A DNA stretch of 64,000 nucleotides from Mesostigma viride (Eukaryota; Streptophyta; Mesostigmatophyceae; Mesostigmatales; Mesostigmataceae). Location of the stretch: the NCBI GenBank assembly GCA_009746045.1, contig RPFO01000050.1:4325039-4389038 (forward strand), in the 5' to 3' direction. Below the pieces are notes generated by a model. It was not told the origin of the DNA, did no database searches, and was given only the letters and a program-made list of their open reading frames with translations. The position numbers and the translations under genes were made by a program. Positions 21,001 through 31,000 of the stretch are shown here, piece after piece. Each line of letters opens with the position of its first letter. Within the stretch, counting starts at the first letter, position 1.

Positions 21001-22468
21001 GCGCCCCGTGGGGGGACTCACCGACCAGCTTGCTCTGGCCAGGGAGGTCCAGCCACTGGGCGTGCAGCGCCGCCGAGATCTGTGGCCAGATAAATGATTG
21101 TCATAACATATGTAGTAATGATAATAATAGTAATAATAACAACAACAATAATAGTAATGGCAACAATAACACTGACAACAACTTTAATGAGATTACTTCT
21201 ACTGAGTAATCTCATGACAGCTCTTAGGTCAGATTGTTAGCCATGTTGGTTTGCAAGGCAGCACGCACCCAATTAGGGAGGATCAGAAAGCTTGGCGGCT
21301 GCCGCAAATACTCAGCTGGCAAGTTGGTTGTTATTATCATCCTAGCTACCCCAGAGGGCTGGCAAGAATTGCTTGAGTGGAGCGCGCAGTGCAGCAATGG
21401 CGCCAGGGTTGGAGAAGCTATCAGCATGGCTATTCTTAGCATCGCCCTAAAGCATATGCCAGCCCAGGGGTTCATCCATCGCCCACGTCTAGACTCGCTG
21501 GAATGGAGAGAAGATTATTAAAACATTTTTTTAATCCACAAAGCAGCTAGCAAAAAGGCAGGCATAGCTTCCTTTCCGCCTTAATACCTGCTCTGGTTTG
21601 CCTTATCTAATCGGCTGATCATACCCATGCATATGTTGGGAGGTCTTCGACCAACATGGAGTGCTTTCTAATCCTTGCTCAAAATGTGGGCAAACAGTTC
21701 TGCTTGTCCAGCAATAAGGCTTCGGAGTGGTATTCTGGCAAATGCGGGTCTCGTCGAACTTATGAACCAGCTGTAGCTAAACACGGGGACGGTGCACATT
21801 TCATGACATACCAGCGACTTGTCTCTGGGGCAGAGGTGAAGGTGGACATCCCCGAGCGCCTGGAGGAATCCCCAAGTTCCGCTCCTGGAAACGCCCGACC
21901 TGCGCAGGTTGGGATTCTCCACCCACGACTCCAAAATGTCCCGGGCGGTTTCCGTGATCGTGTGGCTAATGGCAGCGCGGGGTGAACCCGACGGCAGCTG
22001 CATGCCAGCCACGCCGGCGAGGTATTCAAAGAGGCTGCCGAAAACGACACGAGGAGAGTAAGGATCATCCCAATCGTCCTTGGTGATGGATGTAGTCGTG
22101 ACGGCAAACGGTAGCAGTTTGATATTGTGTAATAAGATTGGAAGTAACACCTCGGCATGCTTGCCGCTCGAGTGCAACAGGAAGTGAGCTACCGCCAGTA
22201 AAGCATCGATTTCCGTGGTTGTGACAGTTCCCCCAGATGATGATGTCGCAGCTTGCCCGCTGCCCTGTTCCCGTGGATGTAACGATGGGCATTCTCGCAC
22301 CAAGGGCAGGACCTGTTCCACAGTAGGAGATGGCAGGGCTGCTAAGCTGGTAGCAAGCTTCAAAAATATACTGCCGGAGTCCTTCCTCACTTCATCCTTT
22401 GGAGCCGTTGCGCCCGTGCTGTCGAACGATAAGCTGCTAGACAATTCAGGTGACTTCATGCCCGGCAT
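1..22468 (-). CDS. PI4KA: Phosphatidylinositol 4-kinase alpha (type III), N-terminal half, multi-exon, runs off left edge
   Basis: The family makes PI4P from phosphatidylinositol at the plasma membrane, acting with TTC7 and FAM126 partners; the N-terminal half is an alpha-solenoid scaffold. Exons, 5' to 3' on the minus strand: 22468-21812, 21079-20651, 20258-20165, 18996-18731, 17630-17208, 16619-16449, 15270-15123, 14181-13937, 13093-12797, 11578-11260, 10900-10646, 9683-9559, (9101-9066), 6667-6400, 5510-5322, 4842-4670, 4033-3722, 2867-2691, 519-293. Every junction keeps phase. Family blocks recalled from animal and plant homologues are seen in order: [18 protein letters not shown], then [20 protein letters not shown], then [14 protein letters not shown]. 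Exons 4 and 5 encode acidic and Ser-rich inserts, so the protein is longer than usual here. The kinase domain is off the window. The start is the first ATG in the open exon; an upstream exon cannot be excluded. I am confident of the family and less so of exact ends. Confidence 0.87.
216..245 (-). repeat. Ghost copy of PI4KA exon 18 end
   Basis: The 13-bp block ATGGCTCCTGCAA at the exon 18 donor (293-306) recurs here inside the following intron, where the donor position reads GCGC instead of GTAA. Confidence 0.4.
293..519 (-). CDS. PI4KA: PI4KA exon 18 (GEVQGM block), last exon in window
   Basis: The exon starts after CACCCCAG and ends at GTAAGT (292). It encodes [19 protein letters not shown], which corresponds to the conserved N-(R)-YAGEV-GM segment that precedes the central region of PI4KA. 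The gene continues to the left. Confidence 0.75.
612..2406 (+). repeat. 1.8-kb polypurine tract: (GGGGGAA)n, then (GGGA)n, then (GGAA)n
   Basis: It is an almost pure G/A strand in the intron before PI4KA exon 18. The segments are about 617-1973 GGGGAA-type, 1974-2262 GGGA and 2263-2398 GGAA. The PI4KA transcript is the pyrimidine strand. Long open frames in all phases are a by-product of the composition. Confidence 0.95.
2515..2690 (-). repeat. Minisatellite phased on the PI4KA exon 17 donor
   Basis: Four degenerate units of about 40-45 bp share TGGATGCAAGAGCCA (minus strand). The last unit, like the real exon end at 2691, reads GCCAAG/GTGAGG. The frame stays open from the exon through the array. 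Confidence 0.75.
3251..3292. repeat. (TTAA)n microsatellite
   Basis: About ten ATTA/TTAA units lie in a PI4KA intron. They resemble the A/T tails of the LINE copies elsewhere in the window, but no 3' hairpin adjoins them. Confidence 0.8.
3341..3455 (+). repeat. 45-bp tandem repeat, about 2.5 units
   Basis: Units beginning TACCTATCTACATACTACTA start at 3341, 3386 and 3431 in a PI4KA intron. Confidence 0.85.
3508..3582 (+). repeat. 12-bp degenerate CCTGTATTAACC array
   Basis: Six or seven units vary between CCTGTATTAACC, CCAGTATTAACC and CCTGTACTAACC. Confidence 0.75.
4107..4150 (-). repeat. Copy of the PI4KA exon 16 acceptor side
   Basis: The exon start plus upstream intron at 4025-4068 (GATCTGGCGGG...GGCGGGATGTACAAACA on the plus strand) is repeated 82 bp farther into the intron. 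Confidence 0.75.
5526..5560 (+). repeat. Poly-G run next to PI4KA exon 14
   Basis: A G tract interrupted by single A residues lies about 15 bp upstream of the exon 14 acceptor, so the transcript has an extended C-rich polypyrimidine tract there. Confidence 0.85.
6126..6176 (-). repeat. Ghost copy of PI4KA exon 13 end
   Basis: The degenerate copy of 6399-6430 retains CTGCTGTCG..TGCACC..TGGAGC..CTGCGGCT-type spacing. The donor position is GGAACG instead of GGTAAGC. Confidence 0.6.
6748..8203 (+). repeat. 33-bp minisatellite, about 44 units
   Basis: The unit GATGGCATGTACACACAACG plus ATAGGATGAAGAG repeats almost perfectly. The main variant is GATGGCATG versus GATAGCATG, with single GAAAGC and GATCGC types. 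Because 33 is a multiple of three, one plus and three minus frames stay open; these are not genes. It sits in the intron upstream of PI4KA exon 13. Confidence 0.97.
9066..9101 (-). CDS. PI4KA: Candidate 36-bp PI4KA microexon
   Basis: A TTGCAG acceptor and a GTGAGT donor flank exactly 12 codons reading [12 protein letters not shown]. It is phase 0 on both sides and so compatible with exons 12 and 13, which also join directly in phase. It is supported by splice consensus and phase only. Confidence 0.35.
9330..9508 (-). repeat. Ghost copies of PI4KA exon 12 end
   Basis: The real exon end ([17 protein letters not shown], to 9559) is copied almost perfectly at 9452-9505, including GCACAAGGGTGAGC. 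Shorter fragments GTACAAGTGC/TTGTACAG lie at 9330-9400. Confidence 0.85.
9692..9828 (+). repeat. (GGT)n, about 45 units
   Basis: A pure trinucleotide run in the intron just upstream of PI4KA exon 12. The open frames across it (poly-Val, poly-Trp, poly-Gly, poly-His and others) are artefacts. Confidence 0.97.
10470..10592 (+). repeat. 56-bp tandem duplication
   Basis: CACAGCCCCTTATCAACCCT starts at 10471 and 10527, with a third partial unit at 10583, just downstream of PI4KA exon 11 in transcription order. Confidence 0.85.
10646..10900 (-). CDS. PI4KA: PI4KA exon 11 with the LFRNLWFY signature
   Basis: Read with the split alanine codon from exon 10, this exon encodes the block [18 protein letters not shown], which closely matches the FRNFWFY segment I know from animal PI4KA. 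This is the best single identifier of the gene. It ends at GTGGGT (10645) in phase 1, and exon 12 completes the valine codon. Confidence 0.85.
11174..11207 (-). repeat. Ghost copy of PI4KA exon 10 end
   Basis: The exon end ACGCTCAACCACGAGACATT... (11260-11290) recurs as ACGCTCAACCCCGAAATGTC... with the donor region changed to AAGTGTAAGG. Confidence 0.75.
11755..12420 (+). repeat. (GGGA)n tract, 665 bp
   Basis: GGGA/GGA units with four GGCA variants near 12150-12178 lie in the PI4KA intron between exons 9 and 10. The G-rich strand is the transcription template. Confidence 0.95.
12668..12722 (-). repeat. Ghost copy of PI4KA exon 9 end
   Basis: The real end TCACCCTTCTACTCTAAG/GTGAGT (12797) is matched by TCACCCTTCTACTCCAAG/GTGACT, with a further 30 bp of degenerate exon sequence upstream. 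Confidence 0.85.
13722..13880 (-). repeat. Two ghost copies of PI4KA exon 8 end
   Basis: The exon end encoding [15 protein letters not shown] (13937) is followed in the intron by copies whose translation reads [15 protein letters not shown] (13826-13880) and [10 protein letters not shown] (13722-13757). Confidence 0.8.
14560..14960 (+). repeat. Alternating 63/56-bp tandem array, about 6 units
   Basis: Units share CCATGAGACAAACAGCGCAG. Long units contain GACCGGTGATCTTGGTAT and short units lack it, in the order long, short, long, short, long, long. Confidence 0.85.
15023..15051 (-). repeat. Ghost copy of PI4KA exon 7 end
   Basis: CCTTCCTCGTGCTGCTGG/GTGGGT matches the real exon end CCTTCCTCGTGCTGCTGG/GTGAGT at 15123. 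Confidence 0.85.
15345..15373 (-). repeat. Copy of PI4KA exon 7 start with its acceptor
   Basis: CCCAG/GCGGAGGACTTGGTCC mirrors the real TCCAG/GCGGAGGACCTGGGCC at 15270, 94 bp upstream of it in transcription order. Confidence 0.75.
15651..16034 (+). repeat. (GGGGT)n-type G-rich tract, 385 bp
   Basis: Dense G4-6 runs separated by single T residues have strong G-quadruplex potential on the plus (template) strand. The tract lies in the PI4KA intron between exons 6 and 7. Confidence 0.95.
16336..16400 (-). repeat. Ghost copy of PI4KA exon 6 end
   Basis: The real exon end (GGGCGCGGGGGCCGAG/GTGGGT at 16449) is echoed as GGGCGCGGGGCCGAG/GTAAGC, with 45 bp of degenerate exon sequence. The copy has the stronger-looking donor. 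Confidence 0.8.
16790..16965 (+). repeat. Degenerate TATTCTAG-based array
   Basis: About twelve variants of CCTATTCTAGCA and ATTCTAGAAACACC occur at irregular 11-20 bp spacing. Confidence 0.75.
17208..17630 (-). CDS. PI4KA: PI4KA exon 5, ending at an apparent GC donor
   Basis: The exon encodes 141 residues, including [20 protein letters not shown] and a Ser/Ala-rich insert, and ends [11 protein letters not shown]. No GT donor in the right phase abuts the conserved end; the sequence there is TGCAG followed by GCAAGC, the form of a GC-AG intron. The next exon (16619) starts in the matching phase 0. Confidence 0.65.
18087..18565 (-). repeat. PI4KA exon 4-end ghosts grading into a 60-bp minisatellite
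   Basis: Copies of the exon 4 end with CTCACCC..CA..ATC..CTGCTGACAAACT (18087-18135 and 18205-18240) precede five units of CTGCTGACCCACTAGTACAG plus CAGCCCCCGCTATCTGACC (18240-18560). The array unit shares the CTGCTGACxxACT core with the exon. Confidence 0.7.
19080..19680 (+). repeat. 8-bp CTTGGACT array, about 70 units
   Basis: CTTGGACT units are mixed with CTTGCACT, CTTGTACT and CTCCACT variants in the PI4KA intron between exons 3 and 4. Long frames in several phases result from it. Confidence 0.95.
21114..21190 (+). repeat. AAT/AAC trinucleotide-rich tract
   Basis: Interrupted AATAAT and AACAAC runs lie in the first PI4KA intron. Confidence 0.8.
21812..22468 (-). CDS. PI4KA: PI4KA exon 1 (N-terminal solenoid start)
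   Basis: The exon is open from an ATG at 22468 (a second in-frame ATG is at 22459) to a strong donor GTATGT at 21811, ending in phase 0. It encodes a Ser-rich leader, then helical repeats such as [20 protein letters not shown]. The opposite strand next to it begins the prenyl synthase gene, so this is the likely 5' end. Confidence 0.7.
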
Positions 22469-23269
22469 TTTTGGACTTGTGCGGGGCACGTCACCTTATA
22501 ATTCTAAATTAAAGGACCCCAACCTTGAAGAAATAGACATGAAACAGGCACAGTTGTCTTGCCATGCCCATCTGCAGGAATCATGTCGAACTAACTGTTG
22601 GTTTCCATACAACTAACGCCTTGCAGGCTCTTGCCATAGCTATGGCGGTTGAGTAAAACGTTTAATTACTGTTCGTGCCTTGGAGGCACGAACCTGGCCC
22701 ACGCAGTCTTCGCGAGCCCATGGACGGATCTACTGGCCGCTAGCATTCTCTTCTTTTTTTTTTGTACAAGTGTCCCCGCTACGGACCTTGGTGGGGATGT
22801 TCCCGTATAATAACGCCTGTTCCCTGCTTGTTCGCATACTCTGGAATGATACTTGGAATTCTTAACTTGATATGATCTCCGTACTTTTGTCCGTCTTGAT
22901 CACTGGCTTAGTATTTCTGCCATCCGTGCGAGTGCCTTGCTGGACTGTCTGACGACGATGAAGACCGCGATGCCAGGCTGCTGCCTCGAAAATCGCCTTG
23001 CTCGAGCACGCCACCGTGGCGGGCAAGCGCTAAGGTGGTGTAGTGAGAGCTTTACTCTTCTGCTCGAAAGACGAGTGTTTACGGCCTGAAAACTGCCACC
23101 AATACCGCCGATGAAGCTGTTTTGTGGTTCCGGCGAGGATGGGAGCCCCGGAACACGGTGGCAATTCTGGTAACGGTGTGCGCACGTGACATGGCATTGC
23201 AGCACTTTGGTCGAAGCTAGATCCTGCTAGTCTGGCTGTGTAAGTATAAGCTGCTTATCACTGCCCGAC
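22469..23269. promoter_or_regulatory. Intergenic region between divergent PI4KA and prenyl synthase genes
   Basis: No coding segment is supported here. The region separates two divergently transcribed genes and is the inferred bidirectional promoter. No convincing TATA box could be fixed. Two AT-rich stretches lie near 22500-22520 and 22650-22680. Confidence 0.4.
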
Positions 23270-23686
23270 ATGGCTTCCTGGAGACGAGCCCGCAGTAAAT
23301 GCTCAGTGGTCGCCGGGGTGCTTCAAACAGGCTTGTCGAGGCTGGGGATGGTGGGGGGAGTGCATGCAGAGGCGGCACAAGTGATGACATGTGAAGTCGG
23401 GATTACAGGTATTGATTGTAAGGACCGCAGGTTTGCACATTTAGGACACCATCAATTTTGCACCGGTGCCTGTCCCGACCGTGTCGTGGCTCCATCAACG
23501 GAAAATATCCAAATGACTCGCAGCATTTCAGCCAGCGCGCAGCGGGCGCATGCCGGGGTCCGGTGCATGGGCAGCAGGAGCTCTGGCGTGGCCTCCCAAA
23601 GTCACATGCTGCCTTGGTCCGTTCGACTGGGTGCGCATCAAATGTCGACAGTCCCGGTTGCTGCCGGCATTGACGCCAGTACACCG
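23270..23686 (+). CDS. Putative first exon (transit peptide) of the prenyl synthase
   Basis: The ATG opens 139 codons rich in Ala, Ser, Arg and Val with few acidic residues, which is typical of an organelle-targeting leader. The donor CCG/GTGAGT is strong and phase 0, matching the acceptor at 25173. No homology is recognised, so the assignment rests on position and phase. Confidence 0.4.
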
Positions 23687-26600
23687 GTGAGTGCGGCCAA
23701 GGCCAGAAACTGCCTGCATGCGGTTCTAGTCGTTTCATGGGAGAGTTACATGGGAGGTTTGTCGACGTGCGCGAGTCTGCGCTTTGGGGAGACTTATGCC
23801 ACACTCACGCAGACGTAAGATGTCCGGCTTGAGCGGGTATAGATCACCTTAGCCCATGTGACTACCAGGCAACAGCAACGTCCACCTGTCTTGCCCTCTG
23901 CCAACTTCACGCTCGTACCAAGGGAGACCTGTCGACTAGTGTCTGTGAGATTTCACAACCATCCGCACGGTTGGGCTTCTTCTCTGCTTATGGCTTATGA
24001 CCCGCATGGTCGGAGCCACAGGACCACAGGAACGCATCTATTTTGGTGATTGGTCACAGTTAACGTCTGCTCTGCCATTGGGCGATGTGGAACTTCTTGC
24101 AGTTGCGCTGACTCTTGCATTTTGTGGCAGCATGCCATTCTCTGAACGGCTGACAGGCGTAGGTTTTGTCCAGGTGCACCTGCAAAACCTGCGATGGAAG
24201 TACACCCTGCCATACTAGATTCCAGGTTTGCCTGGGTGCATCTGGGGCATGACGCTCTGCTTTTTTTCAGTTGAGAGTCTGCAGCAACCCATCGTACACC
24301 CCGTGTGCTTTGCTTCCTTTGCGTAGGCCCCCTCAAGCCCCTTGCGCCTGGCCCTTTCGTTTGTGGCGTCTTTACTCAACCCCTGCGTAGGCTGCTCCCC
24401 CACAGTCTGGCCACCCCCATCCAGCACACGCCACACATCATGTGTCGTGTGTGGGCTGCTACCCCCCTATCTGGCTACCCCCATCCGGCAAATGCTGGCC
24501 CCGATGCACCCCAACGTGCAGACTCCAGGCAACACAGCTTCCGATGCCAATGTGCTGTATTAAGGTGTCTGCTCCTTGGGATGTGCCTTGTTTGAACCGA
24601 ATGTTACTTGCAACAGCAATAGGGACTCCCATGGAATCTACAGCGTCGTTGATCGTTTATCACTCGCAGTCCGTGGTGCTGGCGTCTGCTGTAATTTTGT
24701 GCCCGCACGGCCGAAGGGAATGGTCAGGGTGTCATCATCCCAATAACGAACCGAGTTGTTTCCGTCTATTTATTTTCACATTGAAACGAACCGGCCACGG
24801 ATGCCACATGGCTGCGTGCTGGCACAATACGTCCATGCACAGTTGCCTACCCCAATGCAGCACCTACCCATCCTATGGCTTTGTCTTGCCTCCTTGAATG
24901 CCGCCTCCTATTGTTGTGTTGCCTCCTTGCGCACCGGGCGCATGCTGCCTCCTATTGTTGTGTTGCCTCCTTGCCCGCCGGGCACATGCCGCCTCCTATT
25001 GTTGTGTTGCCTCGTTTCCCACTGACCAGGGCCGTGCACCAGGGGCCGTGCTCCAGGGGCCATGCACCAGGGGCCATGGACCAGGGGCCATGCACCAGGG
25101 CATTGTGCCTTATCTCCTTGCTCACCGGGCGGATGCCTGCTACTATCGTCTCGCTTCCTTGTGGGCCCACAGGGTGTGGACATTAGTTCTGCCACCGCCG
25201 CGGTCCCCTGTGACCATCACCACCATCAACGCGACAATGACGATAGTAATGAGGACTGCGACGACGTGCGGGACCCGCGGGCGCTCGTGAAGGATGAGCT
25301 GGACGAGATCTCTGAACGCATGCGCTCCGCGGTGGCCACCGAGGTGGGGAATCATCAGTAGCTTGTGCATGATGGTCGGTCTAAGGATTTGTGATGGGCC
25401 ACCGAGGTGAGGAATCATAAGTAGCTTGTGCATGATAGTTGGTCTAAGGATTTGTGATGGGCCACCGAGGTGAGGAATCATAAGTAGCTTGTGCATGATA
25501 GTTGGTCTAAGGATTTGTGATGGGCCACCGAGGTGGGGGGCCACTAGTGGTTCATGCACTACACGCAGTAGTACATTCTTACGAGATAGCGGTGGTTACT
25601 AGCATGGTCTTTCCATAGGGTGTTTTGCGCCTTACGCTTTACTAAATGTACATTCTACGCGCTTTACTAAATGTACATTCTACGCGCTTTACTAAATGTA
25701 CGTTCTACGCGAGTGTGCTCGGGTGGCACTGGCAGGGTGCTCCACCTGCCCGTGGTTGGTGGCACTGGCAGGGTGCTCCACCTGCCCGTGGTTGGTGGCA
25801 CTGGCAGGGTGCGCCCCTGCCCGTGGTTGGTGGCACTGGCAGGGTGCGCCACCTGTCCGTGGTTGGTGGCACTGGCAGGATGCGTGCATGCCTTGTTACA
25901 ATGTCCCGTGCATGTTTGTTACTAATAGATCCTTGGTATCTGCGCAACGCAGACAGTGATCGATCTGAAGGCATTCGAAATGGCTTCTGCGGCTCGTTCT
26001 ACCGACCGTCTGGTTCCCTGCGTGGGCGTCACCCGGTGTGCTATGCTGCAGCTGCCCATGCTGGCGTCTGCGGCGGAATACTTCTTCCAGAGACAGGCGC
26101 AAGGGAAACGGCTGAGACCCACGGTGAGGCTCACATTTCGTTGTAGGCGCAGGAGGGGACTCGCATGGATGCTGGATGCTGGCCTTGCGAAGTCGTAGGG
26201 CCAAATGGGCACCCTAGGCCGCAACCCAGTGGGATGCTGGACAGGCCGAACGGGAAGGTGTGGACGGGGACTGGGAGGCAAATTTGCATCGCATCCAGGG
26301 GAGGTTTCTGCTTCATCATGCCTTCTGTCAGAAAGGTGTTCAAGCAGTGTTGCTCAAGAATGGCCTGATCGCCCATGCATGGTTAGGGGCTCACTGTGGC
26401 GCTCACATCAGGACGCAAACACCTGGCTCGCTCACTGGACAGAAGGTGGTCTGCTATTGAAGCAATGGCATGGTGTTCAGAGTTAAGGGACTTGCGCTCT
26501 ATGGCCACGCACGCGATCCGCTTGCGTTCCAGTGATGAGGATTCACACCCGGTGCACAGGGGAGTACCCGGCCCTGCCGGTTTCACGGTGCTCTGCTTGG

Positions 26601-28051
26601 GTCTGGCGCTCGCGGGGCCGTTTGGGGGCGCAGTAGCATGAGAATGGCGTGCCTGGGTATGACACTCGGAGTGATGGCATGCGCCAGGGTGGTGTGGAAG
26701 GGGTGCAAGGGAGGGTGGAGGACCGGTGAACGTGTGGTACCTATTGAAACCAGGCTTTAAGAATAGGGGAGAGCAGGGGAGTATGTTCTGAGGAGGGAGA
26801 GGATCCCGTGGTTGGGTTAACGGAGAGTTAGTGGAATGAACGTTTTGGGGGGTGAAGAAGAGCCATTTCAAGGTTGTGGGGGCTGAACGCGAGGGCATTG
26901 GGTGATGGTACCAAACAATTGTGATGGTGGTGGTCATCACTCAGCATATCCGATTAAGGCAGCTCATATGAAGACCTTCGGCCAAATAATGGCTAATCGC
27001 CATGCTGATAGCTCATATGAAGACCTTCGGCCAAATAATGGCTAATCACAATGCTGATAGCTCATATGAGGAACTTCGGCCAAAATATTAATGGTGAACC
27101 ACCATACTGATAATAGTAATAATAATAATAATAATAATAACAACAACAACAACAATAGTAATAATAATCCCTGGCGAGCTATTTGCCCACCCGCCCCTGC
27201 GCCTGCCTTCCGCCTGTGTGACCATGGCAGGATTGGCTGCTGCCTAACTCTAGCCCTGTTCGCTTGCCCCCCTGGATGCCCTCTTGTCACCGCGGCTGTA
27301 GATACTGCTGCTCATGGCGAAATCCATACCCCTGGCAGGGGATGCAGGGACTATGGCGCACCGGCGCTACTGCCAGTCCAAGATTGCGGAGATCTCCGAA
27401 ATGATTCATGTGAGTGGATGGACTATGAATAGACTAAAAATAGTTATATGTGTGAACAGTCTATAAATAGTTTTACGTGAGTGGATATTCGCGTGAGCGG
27501 GTAGACCGACCACAAGTAGACCGGTGGTATCGATTTTGTTTGTGACTAGGTAGCTTTGGATCCCTGGTTTGGTTGGACCTGGACCGGGTACTCCCGAAAA
27601 CTTGTCAAAGGGGCGAGTTCCGGGACCGGGAGTAAAAGAGACTTGAAAATTAAGCGATTGGCGTTGCAGGGAGTACCGGACGTTTGCGAGTAGGGGGGTC
27701 GGGAGAACTCGAAAGTCCTCAAAGTCGCGAGTTAGGAGACAAGTATGTACTCTAGTACTACCCAACAGCGAATGTACATTTCTGGGGCCACATTGTCACG
27801 CGTGGCGCATTGTAAGAAGCGTTTACTCAGTCAGGCTACCTGGACCATCCAGCGACGTCCGTTATTCGCCAGTGAACTGGTGGGGCCCCCCGCGCCAGTG
27901 GCTCTCGCCCAGCCCGTCTTTCGGTACTCGCCTCGAGTTCAGGTACTGGGACCGAGCACTTGGCACGATCGCGAGTAGCAGGTCGGGAGTAACTCGAAAG
28001 TCGAAACATTTTCGCGAGTACCTGATTTGGTAGGTGCCGGTACCCGCCCCG

Positions 28052-28093
<42 letters not shown>

Positions 28094-31000
28094 GCCACGG
28101 TAGTCGAGTCCAGTCGTGGTCCCTGCTCAGACATTGCAACCCTAGTGACTAGGTTTAGTGGTGCCATGTGGCGCTTCGTTGCGCAAAGCTCGGGCTCCCC
28201 GATCAGCGGTTACAACATATTATAGTTGATACACCTGTCTAATAGTCAAGGGAGTTTGAAGTGATATAGGTGAAAGTAGATCTCGATGTTGAACGTCTGT
28301 CATAATAAGTGCATATTGCTGGGGAGAAAGAGCAACTCCTTCCCTAACTGTCCGTCTTCTTTTATCCAAAGCAGGCCGTCGGTGGCGGCTAATGAGTATT
28401 TTTTTATATAACAAGATCGCCTCTGCAGTGAGTTCTGGAATCGTCATTCACTTTTCACGGTGACGCCTGCTAATCAATGGGCTGTGCTGCTGCGGGTGGC
28501 GCATGGTTGTTGCCTGCCAGGTGGCAAGCCTGCTGCACGATGATGTCATTGACAAGGCCACCACGCGGCGGGGCGTCAAGTCGGTGAACGCGCTTCTGGG
28601 GAATAAGGTGAGATGGGCTAGTGCGTCTCCTCCCTACATGTCTATCTACCTAGCGGGTCTATCTACCTAGCGGGTCTATCTACCTTCATGCGGGAATTGG
28701 TGGCCTACGGCACTATGGTTAAGCAGAAATCACCTGTTTAGGACATTCTGCATGGGTATGATTGTGACTACGATAGAAACAATGGTAAGCTATAGTGCCC
28801 TAGTTTAGATTTACTCTGATTAGGGACCTTGGGTAAAAAAAAAAAGAAAAGAGGGTGCATTTATGTATATGTATGTGAAAGGATGGACAGGAGGGTGCTG
28901 TTTGGTAAATGTATTATGTATGCGTTTGCATCGACAGAAGCACCCGGTTGCTTGGCTGCTTGCAAGAGATGGAGTAATATAATGAGGCCCACACCGAGAC
29001 GTGTGCTTCGCGGGGAGCAATTACAGCTGAGAGCATGCAGCCCTGGTAGAAGCGATGACAAGACCTGGCTTATAAAATGAAGCGGCTGCCCTTCTAGCAC
29101 TTGTAGTAAATGCTCTCTTGTAGCGAAATAGGATTGATCACTAGTCACAACAAGGACTAATTAAAAAAGGGAGCCTACCTTCTGGCTTGCGCGGTGGGCG
29201 CGTGGGGTAACGCGCCGCGCACGGTCACTGCCAAACAAAACTGGCCCTGCTAAATAAAGACAAGCACTGCATGCATGCGGCAAGAACAGCGGCCCTCGCC
29301 TGCTCGCCGTTGTTGCTAGAACATGGACCATGATTAATGCCTGCTGCACTCTAGGGCTGTCGCCTGCTGTACTCTATGGCTGTCGCCTGCTGTACTCTAT
29401 CGCGGTCGCCTGCTGGCCCATAACTAGGACATTCGGGACGAGACGAGGATGGCCAGGACTTTCTGCTGATTGCCTCAAGCGTCTGCACGATGGCGCTACC
29501 ACTGCATCGCTCCCATTTATGCCCCCTGTCGCCTGCTGCCATTTGATTGCCACCCACTACCCTGCCCCAGCTCGCCATCCTGGCAGGGGACTTTTTACTG
29601 GCCAGGGCATCCGTGTCCCTGGCAAAGCTGCGCAACCTCGAGGTGGGTCCCTGCGAATACATGCATTTCCTCCCGCGCCCCCTGCCCGCACGCTCAAAAT
29701 ACATCAACGGAGGCGTGCGCATGAGTGCACGGCTGCCACATGCACATGTTGTCTGCTGCCACGTTGAGCTCGGTTGCCTTGGCACTGCTTGCCCACAGAG
29801 TGGCAAGAACTCATCCTTATCTCTAGTTCATTTATTTAGTGCTCTAGGTACTCATTCCAAATGTGAAGTGACGAAATGTAAATACTCAATGTTTGGTATA
29901 TGTATAAATACAGCACTAAAAGTATAATGCGTGCGCAAGCTAGGTGCATCAGGCAGCAGAGCCGTTCATCAACCGTATGAAAGCACGGTGGAGGGTTGTA
30001 ATGTTGGGGTAGCATCAGCTTGAGTTGATTTTACTTCATTTTAGTAGCAGTCGCTGTCCTGTGTCCACTACCGCAGGTAGACCTGCTCGTGGTCATGGCA
30101 AGGCAAGGTCTTTAAACACCGTTATAATGACGGCTTGCTGTCATGTCTGCTGGTTGTTGCACCTGCCTTGATTGTAGATGAGCGGGCTAATTTGATTACC
30201 ATTTGGTGGCACATGGTGTCCCCTGTGACGGCAGGCGGTGGAGCGGTTGTCCACGGTGATCGAGCACCTGGTGACAGGCGAGATCATGCAGATGTCAGGA
30301 GACGCCTCGTGTCTCAACAGGTGGGCAATACAACCATAGGCAATACAACCATAGGCAATGCAACCATCGGCAATACAACCATCGGCAATACAACCATTGG
30401 CATTACAACCATTGGCAATACAACCATAGGCAATACAACCATAGGCAATACAACCATAGGCAATACAACCACAGACAATACAACCATAGGCTGTACAACA
30501 ATCGGCAATACAATCATAGGCAATACAACCATAGGCAATACAACCATAGGCAATACAACCTTAGGCAATACAACCATAGGCAATACAACCTTAGGCAATA
30601 CAACCATAGGCCATACAACCATCGGCTATACAACAATCGGCAATACAACCATCGGCAATACAACCATCGGCAATACAACCATCGGCAATACAACCATCGG
30701 CAATACAACCATCGGCAATACAACCATAGGCATTACAACCATCGGCAATACAACCATCGGCATTACAACCATCGGCAATACAACCATCGGCAATACAACC
30801 ATCGGCAATACAACCATCGGCAATACAACCATAGGGGATACAACCATAGGCAATACAACCATAGGCATTACAACCACAGGCAATGTAAGAGAATGAGATC
30901 TTGCAGATGTCGGGCGACGCGTCGCGTCTCCTCAGGGGATGCAGATCGACCAGAGGACAACACAGTAGGCAATGGCCTCAAGGTTAGGCAATAGCGACGC

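Larger units (their letters stand above)
23687..25172 (+). other. Putative first intron of the prenyl synthase gene
   Basis: No exon is supported between the possible leader exon and 25173. The stretch contains a duplicated CTGGCTACCCCCATCC segment (about 24405-24495) and two tandem arrays near its end (24897-25105). Confidence 0.4.

Noticed and set aside
30135-30896. NTTIG-repeat protein
   Set aside because: Only its first 29 codons are a real prenyl synthase exon. The rest is intronic 15-bp satellite after a valid donor.
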